52,617 bases of DNA from Desulfobacula sp. (GCF_014237455.1 NZ_JABZFL010000080.1:1-52617); one strand, 5' to 3'. Numbered from the stretch's first letter, positions 1 to 8,348 are shown. Made by a program: numbers and translations. The notes: generated from the sequence alone by a model not told the origin.

Positions 1-1262
1 AGATTAACGGTAACGGTTGTGTCAGAATCACTTATAGCATCCTGAGTAACAACAAAGTTAACCGTATCGCCTTCGGTTACACCACCGACATCCGCCTCTG
101 CGACAGCGATATGAACCTGCGGCTCTGCATCATTGTCTAAGATCGTTCCAATACCCTGTCCGTCTGCGATGGTGGCGTTTGCAGGGTTGGTCAGGTTCAT
201 CTGAAAGGTTTCAGTAGGCTCTGCAATGTCATCATCGGTTATATCAACTGTGATTGTGGTTGTTGTTGAACCGGCAGTTATGGTTCCCGTACCAGATACA
301 GCGGTATAATCCGAACCGTCTAAGGCTGTCACGTCAGCACTTGCATAATCAAAGGTCACATCCTGTGAACTTGGATTACTCAAGGTGACTGTAAATGTCA
401 TGGTTCCGGCATCTTCGTTCACTGTCTGATCATCAATGGTTAGGGTGGGCAGTTCAGGTTCGTCATTATCCAGAATGGTTCCAATACCCTGTCCGTCTGC
501 GATGGTGGCGTTTGCAGGGTTGGTCAGGTTCATCTGAAAGGTTTCAGTTGGCTCTGCAATGTCATCATCGGTTATATCAACTGTGATGGTGGTTGTTGTT
601 GAACCGGCAGTTATGGTTCCCGTACCAGATACAGCGGTATAATCCGAACCGTCTAAGGCTGTCACGTCAGCACTTGCATAGTCAAAGGTTACATCCTGTG
701 AACTTGGATTGCTCAATGTGACTGTAAATGTCATGGTTCCGGCATCTTCATTTACAGTCTGATCATCAATGGTTAGGATGGGTAGAATTTCAACAATCTC
801 TTCGGGTTCGATTTCACCGGTCTCTTCGGGTATGACTTCTTCGGGCAAGGCATATTCAGTGCCGAACAGGTAACTGCCGACTTCCCCTCTTGCCTGATCC
901 CCTGGAAGGTATGCAAGATCGTAATCATGGGCTTCATCTTCTTCGCCTGCGGCTGTAGCTTCTTCATCTCCGATTTCTTCGCCGGCTTCCAATGCGGCCT
1001 GTAGGCTCTCCACTTCACTGACCACTGCATCACGGGCGTCAACTACGCCGGTGACGGATTCATCAATGAGGACCTGAGCATTTTCAGACAGGTTGATTGT
1101 TTTTCCGTTGTCCAGTTCAATGGTGACCCGGGAGCCGTTGGATGTTACAATCAGTTCATTTTCATAAACCATGTCCCCGACGTTAAGTTCTCTAACCTGC
1201 CCTGTGGATGTCTGGGCGCTTACCGAACCTGAAATTGCTTTTATGCTTCCTGCTTGTGCCAT
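1..1262 (-). CDS. Giant LapA-like adhesin, N-terminal part (partial, continues past base 1)
   Basis: Translation from ATG at 1262-1260, with a GGAGG ribosome site at 1269-1273, stays open to the left edge (about 420 residues visible). Residues 1 to about 75 resemble the N-terminal retention module of LapA-type RTX adhesins, starting MAQAGSIKAISGSVSA. Residues 103-106 are TAAG (bases 945-956), the dialanine motif cut by the periplasmic protease LapG in LapA proteins. An acidic linker follows, then two near-identical Calx-beta-type repeats of 111 residues and the start of a further repeat. By family analogy the protein is exported by a type I system and held in the outer membrane by its retention module, mediating surface attachment until LapG releases it. 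No lapD, lapG or lapBCE gene is in the window. The retention-module assignment rests on motif recognition. Confidence 0.82.
   Translation of the reverse strand, partial: MAQAGSIKAISGSVSAQTSTGQVRELNVGDMVYENELIVTSNGSRVTIELDNGKTINLSENAQVLIDESVTGVVDARDAVVSEVESLQAALEAGEEIGDEEATAAGEEDEAHDYDLAYLPGDQARGEVGSYLFGTEYALPEEVIPEETGEIEPEEIVEILPILTIDDQTVNEDAGTMTFTVTLSNPSSQDVTFDYASADVTALDGSDYTAVSGTGTITAGSTTTTITVDITDDDIAEPTETFQMNLTNPANATIADGQGIGTILDNDEPELPTLTIDDQTVNEDAGTMTFTVTLSNPSSQDVTFDYASADVTALDGSDYTAVSGTGTITAGSTTTTITVDITDDDIAEPTETFQMNLTNPANATIADGQGIGTILDNDAEPQVHIAVAEADVGGVTEGDTVNFVVTQDAISDSDTTVTVN
112..777 (-). repeat. Two tandem 333-bp Calx-beta repeats inside the adhesin gene
   Basis: Bases 148-442 align with 481-775 at an offset of exactly 333 bp (111 codons). 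I count nine base differences in about 295 bp, all at third codon positions, so the two encoded domains are identical over about 98 residues. Each carries the TVNEDAGTMTFTVTLSNPS and ITDDDIAEPTETF signatures of Calx-beta domains. More copies probably lie beyond the left edge. Confidence 0.85.
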
Positions 1263-1522
1263 GATTGGCCTCCAAAAATTTTATATTATTGATAAAGTAA
1301 TGGCAATTAAACTATTATATTATCCGTTATTATAGTCATCCGGATAAAAAAAGATATTGTACCAAGGTCTAATTTTAAATATTTTCACTCACCCGTGCCG
1401 ATCCAGGCTGTCTTATCCGTTCTAGTGCCTGAATAATTTTTGAAAGTTTTCAAAGACCTTTCATTGAACGGCAAAAATTCACTCGTTCCTCACTCAAACA
1501 ATTTGCTATGCTGGTTGGTAGA

Positions 1523-1865
1523 AGGCTGATTGCCTTACGGGAGCGTTATGGATCCTTGCTTACAAAATCTTGATGGCTTGCGCGTTAAGACCGCCTGGTG
1601 TTTGAGCGCCTATGAGAAAGTAAGTCAATAAAAAATAGTTATCCATTAACAAAAAAAATGTTTTTTTGCTTACGGTCTCCTCCTGCTGGTCATCAGTAAA
1701 CATGTTTTTTCTTACCCAATTAAATCAATTAACACATTTGAGGTTCTACCTCAAAGGAGACCATCTTTCTCATTTTATCGAGGAATGAGTGAGTTCAGGC
1801 GGTTAGCGCAAGACATCTTAGAGATTGTTGCAATGGCCATCCAGCGGACGTAAGGTGATCAGCCT
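1523..1865. repeat. Large imperfect palindrome (about 343 bp) in a gene-free stretch
   Basis: The stretch 1263-2054 has no convincing gene. Its left arm, 1523-1620, is repeated in inverted orientation at 1765-1865. The outermost 17 bases (aggctgattgccttacg at 1523-1539) match the complement of 1849-1865 with two mismatches; further matching blocks include caggcggt, gcgcaag and the inner pair tgagaaag (1613-1620) / ctttctca (1765-1772). The central part holds a second nested inverted repeat, ggtctcc 1674-1680 with ggagacc 1756-1762, and a small hairpin tttgagg-ttcta-cctcaaa at 1737-1755. It could be a decayed non-autonomous mobile element or a long structured RNA; no transposase is seen. Confidence 0.6.
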
Positions 1866-1953
1866 GTGACAAACGTGGAGTAATTCAGTTTGGAACATGA
1901 GCAGATTAAGGGATATTTCTTATGGCAAATATCCAGTTGTTTTTGAATGGGTC

Positions 1954-1982
1954 TTGACACAAAGTCGTGTCGGAAATAGTAT
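1954..1982 (+). promoter_or_regulatory. Sigma-70-like promoter for the TPR gene, with an overlapping palindrome
   Basis: TTGACA (1954-1959) is followed after 17 bases by TAGTAT (1977-1982), 72 bases before the TPR start codon. An inverted repeat GACAC-aaagtc-GTGTC (1956-1971) overlaps the -35 box and spacer, where a repressor could bind. Inferred from sequence alone. Confidence 0.5.
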
Positions 1983-2011
1983 ATTAAGGTTAAAATCAAG
2001 GATTTGAAACG

Positions 2012-2041
2012 GCTGTAAATATTAAAGCTGTAAATATTAAA
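2012..2041 (+). repeat. Perfect tandem duplication of 15 bp in the leader
   Basis: The unit gctgtaaatattaaa occurs twice in direct contact at 2012-2026 and 2027-2041, just before the ribosome site of the TPR gene. It may be a recent slippage event that alters leader length. Confidence 0.8.
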
Positions 2042-2054
2042 AAGGATATGAATA

Positions 2055-2732
2055 ATGACAGATGTTGATCAGGGGAAAAATCTTCCAAAAGATGCAGATG
2101 AGTATATTGCAAAATTAAAAACCGCGCTTGTTCATAATGATGAATGCGGTACAACCCATTACAATCTTGGGGTAGCCCTTATGGGAAAGCAGGAGTTTGT
2201 TGAGGCTGAAAAGGCACTCCATGATGCTATCGACCGCAGCCCGTCGCTTGCTGAGGCCTATGTCCTTTTAGGCGGTATCTGTCTTCAGAGAAATGATTTT
2301 GAAGGGTGCTACCGGTTCAACCAGAACGCCACAAAAGCAAGAGCCGGTTTTGCAGAAGGATATGCCAACATGGCATTTGTCCTGCTTCAGCTGATTGACG
2401 GCAAAGATCCCAAGGAAGATGAAGAAAAAATGGATAAGGCCATAAAAAATCTTAAAAAAGCCATTATTCATAATAAAAATTTTGTTCAGGCCTTTGCCAC
2501 CCTGGGGACGGCGTATTTTATGAAAGGGCTTGTAAAAGAAGGGATCAAGGCAAATCTTGAGGCCATTAAAGTGCAGCCTGAATTCCCGGTGGCCCATAAT
2601 AATCTTGCCGTGGGCTATCTTGAAATCAATGAATTTGACAAAGCCATTGCCCATTGTGATAAAGCTGAAGAATTAGGCTTTCAAGTGGCTCAGAAGCTGA
2701 AAGACGAGCTTGCGCCGCACAGAAAGGCATAA
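2055..2732 (+). CDS. Tetratricopeptide-repeat protein upstream of dsrAB
   Basis: This 225-residue protein has no signal peptide or membrane segment and is therefore probably cytoplasmic. From about residue 32 it consists of TPR-type helix pairs, such as YNLGVALMGKQEFVEAEKAL and HNNLAVGYLEINEFDKAIAH, with a charged insert around residues 117-128. TPR proteins act as docking platforms for partner proteins. The start at 2055 follows an aaagg site. Its stop overlaps the start of the next gene (TAATG), implying translational coupling, and the pair lies on the dsr strand 1.3 kb upstream of dsrA. A role in Dsr assembly or regulation is inference from position. Confidence 0.85.
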   Translation: MTDVDQGKNLPKDADEYIAKLKTALVHNDECGTTHYNLGVALMGKQEFVEAEKALHDAIDRSPSLAEAYVLLGGICLQRNDFEGCYRFNQNATKARAGFAEGYANMAFVLLQLIDGKDPKEDEEKMDKAIKNLKKAIIHNKNFVQAFATLGTAYFMKGLVKEGIKANLEAIKVQPEFPVAHNNLAVGYLEINEFDKAIAHCDKAEELGFQVAQKLKDELAPHRKA

Positions 2733-3871
2733 TGCAGTCCCGTCTTTTCCGGTTTTTTATATCGGGTGAAGAAAAAGAGATTTTCCCTGGCTCTCGATTA
2801 TGGAAATTTGCCTTGTCAGGGAAAAACACCGAAGATTTTGTTCTAACGATCGGGGATTATTTTTCAGCCGCCCGGCAATTTTTATTAAAAAATGATGTTG
2901 CACTATTGAAATCAGGTCTTGAATCTGTTTTCAATGCACCTGTTCAAACGGATCAGATCAGTAAAATTGTGGTTTTTCTTGAAAAGCACGGTGCTTTATA
3001 TCACCCTTTAAAAATTCAGGTTGCTGTCAGTGAGAGCCAAACCTGTTCTTTTGTCCTGAATGGTGCGGTGTCAAATCCGGGCCTGTCTTTGATTGGAAAT
3101 GAGCATGACCTGATATCCCGGTTGAATCAGGCGTATTCAAAACACTATCTTCCCCGGGTCTTTGGGATTGATTTCATAAAAACAGACAACGGCAGGGTCG
3201 GGTTTTTTTTAGGGGAATGGTTTGACGGCTACAAAGAATTCCATGTTACTGAAAACCAGGATAGAAGACAAATTGTCATATGGGAAGCTGACGGCAGCTG
3301 CCACTATATCCTGGAAACAGACGCGCTTGACATTTATCAGGAAATCTCCCGGATTTTGACGTATTATTATGATCTTGAAACCTTTGAGCAGATTTTTCCC
3401 TGGCATCATGCTGCCGGAGATTTTATTGTCAGGCAGGAGGGAGGCAGCACACATGTCCGGCTGATTACGGTGAGAGGATATGCTTCTTTAACTGAATTTG
3501 CCGATGGAGAAGCAGATAAAAAAGTGCATATCCTGCCATCCCTGATGTTTTTCTTTTTGAATCTGACCTTAAGAATGCGCCTTGATCGGTTGAATGGCAC
3601 AGGAAAGACAGTGATGCTCGGCGAAGGGGTAATAAAGGCAACTATTGAAGGTTTTTTAAAAGGTTTGGATGAAAAATCCACAGCGTATGATTTTGGAGAT
3701 TTAAGATCAGTTTTTATTGAGTTCTTTTGGCAATTCAAGTTGGAACAGATCATTGGAATTATGGAAAATATTTTAGAATCCTGTCATCCTGAGTCATCTG
3801 AAATTAATTTATTAGAACAACATCTTGAATCTCATTGCAGGATTCTGCAGTCAATTTTCAAAAACTTGTAA
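2732..3871 (+). CDS. Unknown protein, 379 aa, coupled to the TPR gene upstream of dsrA
   Basis: I do not recognise the family. The 379-residue product has no signal peptide and no clear transmembrane segment. The middle (about residues 135-250) runs LPRVFGIDF, then GEWFDGYKEFH, then WHHAAGDFIV. That order loosely recalls the hinge and HGD-type catalytic loop of aminoglycoside-phosphotransferase-like kinases, but the catalytic His-Gly-Asp and the following Asp are not intact. If the likeness is real this would be a pseudokinase; the idea is weak. The start overlaps the TPR stop by one base. A promoter-like sequence for dsrA begins 16 bases after its stop, so dsrAB may be transcribed both separately and by read-through. 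Confidence 0.75.
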   Translation: MQSRLFRFFISGEEKEIFPGSRLWKFALSGKNTEDFVLTIGDYFSAARQFLLKNDVALLKSGLESVFNAPVQTDQISKIVVFLEKHGALYHPLKIQVAVSESQTCSFVLNGAVSNPGLSLIGNEHDLISRLNQAYSKHYLPRVFGIDFIKTDNGRVGFFLGEWFDGYKEFHVTENQDRRQIVIWEADGSCHYILETDALDIYQEISRILTYYYDLETFEQIFPWHHAAGDFIVRQEGGSTHVRLITVRGYASLTEFADGEADKKVHILPSLMFFFLNLTLRMRLDRLNGTGKTVMLGEGVIKATIEGFLKGLDEKSTAYDFGDLRSVFIEFFWQFKLEQIIGIMENILESCHPESSEINLLEQHLESHCRILQSIFKNL

Positions 3872-3886
3872 AAAAAACCTTTTTTA

Positions 3887-3915
3887 TTGACAAGTTGAAA
3901 CCAAAATTTTATATC
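3887..3915 (+). promoter_or_regulatory. Likely dsrA promoter
   Basis: TTGACA (3887-3892) and TATATC (3910-3915) are separated by 17 bases, about 150 bases upstream of dsrA. This would give a long leader that includes the hairpin at 4000-4026. A sigma-70-type match by eye only. Confidence 0.5.
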
Positions 3916-3999
3916 TGCAATGTTATTTTGCTTAAGTTGTTCCTAAGAAAAATATGGCGGTTTTATAACCCTTTGGAATAACGATAGATTAGACTATTG

Positions 4000-4026
4000 A
4001 ATGAAAAGTTTGAGAACTTTTTCATT
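4000..4026 (+). promoter_or_regulatory. dsrA: Hairpin in the dsrA leader
   Basis: aatgaaaagtt (4000-4010) pairs with aactttttcatt (4015-4026) around a TGAG loop with one bulge, ending about 30 bases before the GGAGG ribosome site of dsrA. It has no U-tract and so is not an evident terminator. mRNA stabilisation of a highly expressed gene is a plausible role. Confidence 0.4.
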
Positions 4027-4066
4027 ATTGATTGAATGTAAATTAACTTTTAACGGAGGTAAGTAA

Positions 4067-5392
4067 ATGGCTAAACATGAGACTCCTTTACTGGACCAGC
4101 TGGAAACTGGCCCATGGCCGAGTTTTGTCTCTGATCTGAAACAACAGGCTGAAGTCAGAGCCAAGAATGAAGAAGGTGTTGAATTCCAGATCCCCCAGGA
4201 TTGTGTAGACGATCTTTTGGGAGTTTTGGAGCTTTCTTACAAGCATGGTAGAACTCACTGGAAACACGGTGGAATCGTAGGTGTTTTTGGTTATGGCGGC
4301 GGTGTTATCGGAAGATATTGTGACCAGCCCAAGATGTTCCCCGGTGTTGAACATTTCCATACAATGCGTGTAGCCCAGCCTGCTGGTAAATACTATACAA
4401 CTGATTATCTCAAAAAACTTACAAAACTTTGGGATTTCAGAGGTTCCGGTGTTACCAATATGCATGGCGCAACCGGTGATATCATTCTTCTGGGTACCAC
4501 CACTCCTCAGCTTGAAGAAGTATTCTGGACAATGACGCATGATTATAATCAGGATCTTGGCGGGTCAGGCTCCAACCTGAGAACACCTGCTGACTGTCTG
4601 GGTCAGTCCAGATGTGAATATGCCTGTTATGATTCCCAGGCATTGTGTCACTTTTTGACTAACGAATACCAGGATGAGCTTCATCGCCCGGCCTTCCCCT
4701 ATAAATTCAAATTTAAATTTGATGCATGTCCGAACTGCTGTGTTGCTTCTATTGCACGGTCTGACATGTCTTTTATCGGTACCTGGAAGGACGATATCCG
4801 TATTGATCAGGATGCCGTTAATAAATATGTTGAAAATGATACGGCTTATCCTTCCAACGCAGGTGCACATAAAGGCCGCGACTGGGGACCGTTTGACATT
4901 GAAAAAGAAGTGGTTGCTCTGTGCCCCACAGACTGCATGAAGTTTGAAAATAAAAAATTGACCATTGATACTCCAAATTGTACCCGTTGCATGCATTGTA
5001 TCAATGTAATGCCAAGAGCCCTTAAAATCGGTAAAGATACAGGTTGTTCCATTCTTTGCGGTGCCAAGGCGCCTATTCTTGATGGTGCCCAGATGGGGTC
5101 TTTACTTGTACCATTTGTCGAAGTTAATGCTGACAATGATTATGAAAAAATTACAGAAGTCATTGAAAATATTTGGGACTGGTGGATGGAAGAAGGTAAA
5201 AACCGTGAAAGACTTGGTGAACTGATCATGCGTCAGGGATTCCAGAAACTTCTTGAAGTAACTGGAATTGAAGCAGTGCCGCAGCATGTTTCATATCCGA
5301 GAAGTAATCCATACATCTTCTGGAAAGAGGATGAGGTTGAAGGCGGTTGGGACCGTGACGTTGAAGAATACAGAAAACACCATCTTAGATAG
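4067..5392 (+). CDS. dsrA: Dissimilatory sulfite reductase alpha subunit
   Basis: DsrA pairs with DsrB in the cytoplasmic alpha2beta2 enzyme that reduces sulfite, passing the intermediate sulfur to DsrC. The 441-residue length is normal for the family. The siroheme-coupled [4Fe-4S] cluster ligands are visible as C177-x5-C183 and C221-x3-C225. A ferredoxin domain follows, with C286, C290, C305, C308 and C311. A strong AACGGAGGTAAG ribosome site precedes ATG 4067. dsrB starts 15 bases after the stop. The intact cofactor ligands and the DsrD partner downstream suggest the reductive, sulfate-respiring type rather than the oxidative type of sulfur oxidisers. Confidence 0.98.
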   Translation: MAKHETPLLDQLETGPWPSFVSDLKQQAEVRAKNEEGVEFQIPQDCVDDLLGVLELSYKHGRTHWKHGGIVGVFGYGGGVIGRYCDQPKMFPGVEHFHTMRVAQPAGKYYTTDYLKKLTKLWDFRGSGVTNMHGATGDIILLGTTTPQLEEVFWTMTHDYNQDLGGSGSNLRTPADCLGQSRCEYACYDSQALCHFLTNEYQDELHRPAFPYKFKFKFDACPNCCVASIARSDMSFIGTWKDDIRIDQDAVNKYVENDTAYPSNAGAHKGRDWGPFDIEKEVVALCPTDCMKFENKKLTIDTPNCTRCMHCINVMPRALKIGKDTGCSILCGAKAPILDGAQMGSLLVPFVEVNADNDYEKITEVIENIWDWWMEEGKNRERLGELIMRQGFQKLLEVTGIEAVPQHVSYPRSNPYIFWKEDEVEGGWDRDVEEYRKHHLR

Positions 5393-5407
5393 AAAGGGAG
5401 AATTATA

Positions 5408-6556
5408 ATGGCATTTATTTCTACTGGTTATAATCCAGCAAAACCGATGGAAAATAGAATCTCAGACATCGGTCCTAGAGACTATAATGAGTTTTATCCT
5501 CCTGTGATTGCTAAAAATAAAGGCAAATGGTCTCACCATGAAATTCTTGAACCGGGTGTACTGGTTCATGTGGGTGAATCAGGAGACGAAGTATATACAG
5601 TAAGAGTTGGCGGCTGTCGTTTGATGAGTACCACTCATATTAATGAAATCTGTGAAATTGCTGATAAACATTGTGACGGGCATGTTCGTTTTACCACCCG
5701 TAATAATATCGAGTTCATGGTTGATTCAAAAGATAAGCTAGAGCCCCTGAAAAACGATCTGGCCTCCAGAAAATTTGAAGGCGGTTCTACTAAATTTCCC
5801 ATTGGCGGCACCGGAGCCGGTGTGACCAATATCGTTCATACCCAGGGCTGGATTCACTGCCACACTCCGGCAACAGATGCCTCGGGTACTGTAAAAGCCA
5901 CCATGGATGAGCTGTTTGATGAGTTCACGGATATGAAACTTCCTGCACATCTCAGAGTTTCCATGGCCTGCTGCCTGAACATGTGCGGCGCGGTTCATTG
6001 TTCTGATATTGCCATCCTGGGATATCACAGAAAACCGCCTATGCTGGATCATGAATATCTTGATAAATATTGTGAAATTCCTCTGGCGGTTGCAGCCTGT
6101 CCGACTGCAGCAATTAAACCTTCCAAGATTAAACTTCCCGATGGTACGGAAGTTAAATCTGTTGCTGTTAAAGATGAAAGATGCATGTATTGTGGTAACT
6201 GCTATACTATGTGTCCTTCCATGCCTCTGGCTGATACAGAAGGTGATGGTATTGTTCTCATGGCGGGTGGCAAGGTTTCCAACAGAATTTCCGAACCTAA
6301 ATTCTCTAAAGTTGTTGTGGGTTTTATTCCCAATGAAATGCCAAGATGGCCATCCATGACAAAGACCATCAGGACTATGGTTAACGCATATTCCAATGGT
6401 GCTAACAAGTATGAACGTCTGGGTGAATGGGCTGAGAGAATCGGATGGGAAAAATTCTTTGAGGCTTGTGAACTTGAGTTTACCCATCATCTCATTGATG
6501 ATTTCCGTCAGCAGGCATACATGAGCTGGCGTCAGACAAGTCAGTTCAAATTCTAA
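5408..6556 (+). CDS. dsrB: Dissimilatory sulfite reductase beta subunit
   Basis: This 382-residue partner of DsrA carries the catalytically competent siroheme in characterised enzymes. Visible motifs are the basic anion-site region [13 protein letters not shown], a cysteine cluster at [14 protein letters not shown], a second cysteine at VAACPTAAI, and a ferredoxin motif C-x2-C-x2-C-x3-C at [14 protein letters not shown]. The start follows an AAAGGGAG site immediately after dsrA, indicating one mRNA. The stop is followed by a perfect hairpin before dsrD. Confidence 0.98.
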   Translation: MAFISTGYNPAKPMENRISDIGPRDYNEFYPPVIAKNKGKWSHHEILEPGVLVHVGESGDEVYTVRVGGCRLMSTTHINEICEIADKHCDGHVRFTTRNNIEFMVDSKDKLEPLKNDLASRKFEGGSTKFPIGGTGAGVTNIVHTQGWIHCHTPATDASGTVKATMDELFDEFTDMKLPAHLRVSMACCLNMCGAVHCSDIAILGYHRKPPMLDHEYLDKYCEIPLAVAACPTAAIKPSKIKLPDGTEVKSVAVKDERCMYCGNCYTMCPSMPLADTEGDGIVLMAGGKVSNRISEPKFSKVVVGFIPNEMPRWPSMTKTIRTMVNAYSNGANKYERLGEWAERIGWEKFFEACELEFTHHLIDDFRQQAYMSWRQTSQFKF

Positions 6557-6592
6557 TAAGAGTTTGACCATACCTGTTTTTAAAATTGTTTA

Positions 6593-6618
6593 AGCCGGAG
6601 TGTAGTTGCACTCCGGCT
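6593..6618 (+). promoter_or_regulatory. Perfect 10-bp hairpin between dsrB and dsrD
   Basis: agccggagtg (6593-6602) pairs perfectly with cactccggct (6609-6618) around the loop TAGTTG. No U-tract follows, so it is not a typical intrinsic terminator. It could protect the 3' end of a processed dsrAB mRNA or set the DsrAB to DsrD ratio. Confidence 0.7.
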
Positions 6619-6641
6619 GACACATTTCATTTCAAAGGAGT

Positions 6642-6905
6642 ATGACAATGAGTGAACTTCTTGACAATAAAGAAGCTGCAACCAAAGCAGTGGTGGATTG
6701 GATGACAAAAAAATCCAAGACCAAAACCAAGTTTTATTTCAAAGATTTCTATAAAGTTTTCCCGGATGACAAACCCAGATTAATTAAAAAAGTTATCACT
6801 AAAATGGTTCAGGACGAAGTGCTTGAATACTGGTCTTCCGGAAGTACAACCATGTATGGGCTCAAAGGCGGTGGTATCCAACACTCGTCTGAAGGCGAAG
6901 AATAA
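6642..6905 (+). CDS. dsrD: DsrD, winged-helix sulfite-reductase partner
   Basis: DsrD is a small cytoplasmic protein found with dsrAB in sulfate reducers. It has a winged-helix fold and is reported to act as an allosteric activator of DsrAB. The 87-residue length is typical. The lysine-rich KKSKTKTKFYFKDFYKVFPD and the C-terminal region around LEYWSSGSTTMYGLKG fit the family. The start at 6642 (atgagtgaactt) is chosen rather than an upstream codon because the CAAAGGAG site lies about ten bases before it. It lies 85 bases downstream of dsrB, after the intercistronic hairpin. Confidence 0.95.
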   Translation: MTMSELLDNKEAATKAVVDWMTKKSKTKTKFYFKDFYKVFPDDKPRLIKKVITKMVQDEVLEYWSSGSTTMYGLKGGGIQHSSEGEE

Positions 6906-6932
6906 GAATTAAGATAAGTTCTATATTTATCC

Positions 6933-8348
6933 ATGCAAAAGGGTGGTAAAAAGATTCCGGGAATAGTCATTGCCGGCCTTAGTGGTGGATCAGGCAAGAC
7001 GATCATCTCTTTAGGGATTACTGCCGCATGGAAAGAAAAAGGCTTTAAGGTCTCTTCATTTAAAAAGGGACCTGACTATATTGACGCCGGCTGGCTTTCA
7101 AAGGCAGCCGGTCTTCCTTGCTATAATCTTGACACTTTTCTATGCCCTCCTCCAATTGTTAAACAATCCTATCAGGAACATTCAAAACATTGCGATATTG
7201 CTGTTATTGAAGGCAATCGGGGCCTTTATGACGGTATTGATACCGACGGCTCCACTTCGACCGCCGAACTTGCAAAGCTTTTAAATTTGCCGATTCTACT
7301 GGTTCTGGACTGTACCAAAAGTACCCGTACAATGGCAGCATTGCTTATGGGATGCATGAAGTTTGATCCTGAAATTAAAATTTGTGGTGTTATCCTCAAC
7401 CGGATAGCCGGCAAAAGACATGAAGGAAAGGTGAGTGCAAATATAGAGAAATTTTGTAATATCCCTGTTTTCGGAGCTGTTCCAAAATTAAAGGCCAAAG
7501 ATTTCCCTGAAAGACACATGGGATTGGTTACGTCTGAGGAACACACCTTTTCTGATCAGGCCATCAAGGCCACTTTAAAAGTTGCCAAAGACACCATTGA
7601 TTTAGATGACCTCTATAAAACGGTAACCGGTGAAGACTATAGGACTGAGTCCGAAACTATCAGTCAAATCAATTTTTCAGAAGCGACACCGGCCAAACCT
7701 GAACCGGTTACAATTGGAATCGTAAGAGATTCGGCGTTTCAATTTTATTATCCCGACAATATTGACGCATTAAAAAATCTGGGCGCTGACATTGTTTTTA
7801 TCAGTCCTTTGATAGAAGAGAGCATACCCACTGTTCACGCCATCTATATGGGAGGCGGTTTCCCTGAAACCCATGCGCCACAGCTTGCCAAGAATAAAGC
7901 CTTCCGGGAAAATTTAAGAAACTTATCTCAAAACGGGCTCCCCATTTATGCGGAATGCGGGGGGCTCATATTCTTAGGTCAAAGTATCCGGTTGAATGAC
8001 AGGGAATATCCCATGTCCGGGATCCTCCCTATCAAATTCGGGCTGTCCAAACGGCCACAGGGTCATGGATATACCAAGGTGGAAGTTGTCAATGAAAACC
8101 CGTTTTTTAAAAAGGGTGAGGTTTTAAAGGGCCATGAATTCAGGTATTCCAGTATTCTGAATATTGATTACCAGGATCATGAAATGGCCTTTAAAATGGA
8201 ACGGGGCAAAGGTATCCTTGATAAAAAGGACGGTTTTTTTAAAAATAATACCTTTGGAACTTATACTCATATTCATGCCCTGGGCAGCCCTTCCTGGGCA
8301 TCTTCCCTGGTCAAAAAAGCAAGAGCATTCAAAGCCGCGCAAGCCTGA
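6933..8348 (+). CDS. dsrN: DsrN/CbiA-type cobyrinate a,c-diamide synthase homologue
   Basis: This is a 471-residue glutamine-dependent amidotransferase of the CobB/CbiA family. The N-terminal ATP-binding domain has a P-loop GLSGGSGKT at residues 15-23. The C-terminal class I glutaminase-like domain has its nucleophile C342 in AECGGLIF and a distal THIHALGSP. Homologues amidate cobyrinate. In dsr operons the orthologue DsrN is proposed to amidate siroheme for DsrAB, which its position 27 bases after dsrD supports here. No other cobalamin gene is nearby. No clear ribosome site precedes ATG 6933, so a slightly different start or coupled translation from dsrD is possible. Confidence 0.88.
   Translation: MQKGGKKIPGIVIAGLSGGSGKTIISLGITAAWKEKGFKVSSFKKGPDYIDAGWLSKAAGLPCYNLDTFLCPPPIVKQSYQEHSKHCDIAVIEGNRGLYDGIDTDGSTSTAELAKLLNLPILLVLDCTKSTRTMAALLMGCMKFDPEIKICGVILNRIAGKRHEGKVSANIEKFCNIPVFGAVPKLKAKDFPERHMGLVTSEEHTFSDQAIKATLKVAKDTIDLDDLYKTVTGEDYRTESETISQINFSEATPAKPEPVTIGIVRDSAFQFYYPDNIDALKNLGADIVFISPLIEESIPTVHAIYMGGGFPETHAPQLAKNKAFRENLRNLSQNGLPIYAECGGLIFLGQSIRLNDREYPMSGILPIKFGLSKRPQGHGYTKVEVVNENPFFKKGEVLKGHEFRYSSILNIDYQDHEMAFKMERGKGILDKKDGFFKNNTFGTYTHIHALGSPSWASSLVKKARAFKAAQA

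Noticed and set aside
395-1042. Short open frames on both strands within the adhesin gene
   Set aside because: They come from the repeat sequence in wrong frames; the true frame is open across 1-1262 on the minus strand.
1380-2050. tRNA or CRISPR array in the left gene-free stretch
   Set aside because: No cloverleaf with a T-loop signature and no regularly spaced direct repeats are present; the structure is one nested palindrome.
2268-2654. Antisense open frame inside the TPR gene
   Set aside because: It lies fully within a clear coding gene, is low in recognisable protein features, and has no ribosome site.
5738-6571. 277-aa open frame antisense to dsrB
   Set aside because: Long, but a shadow of conserved dsrB codons on the opposite strand, without its own start signal or family.
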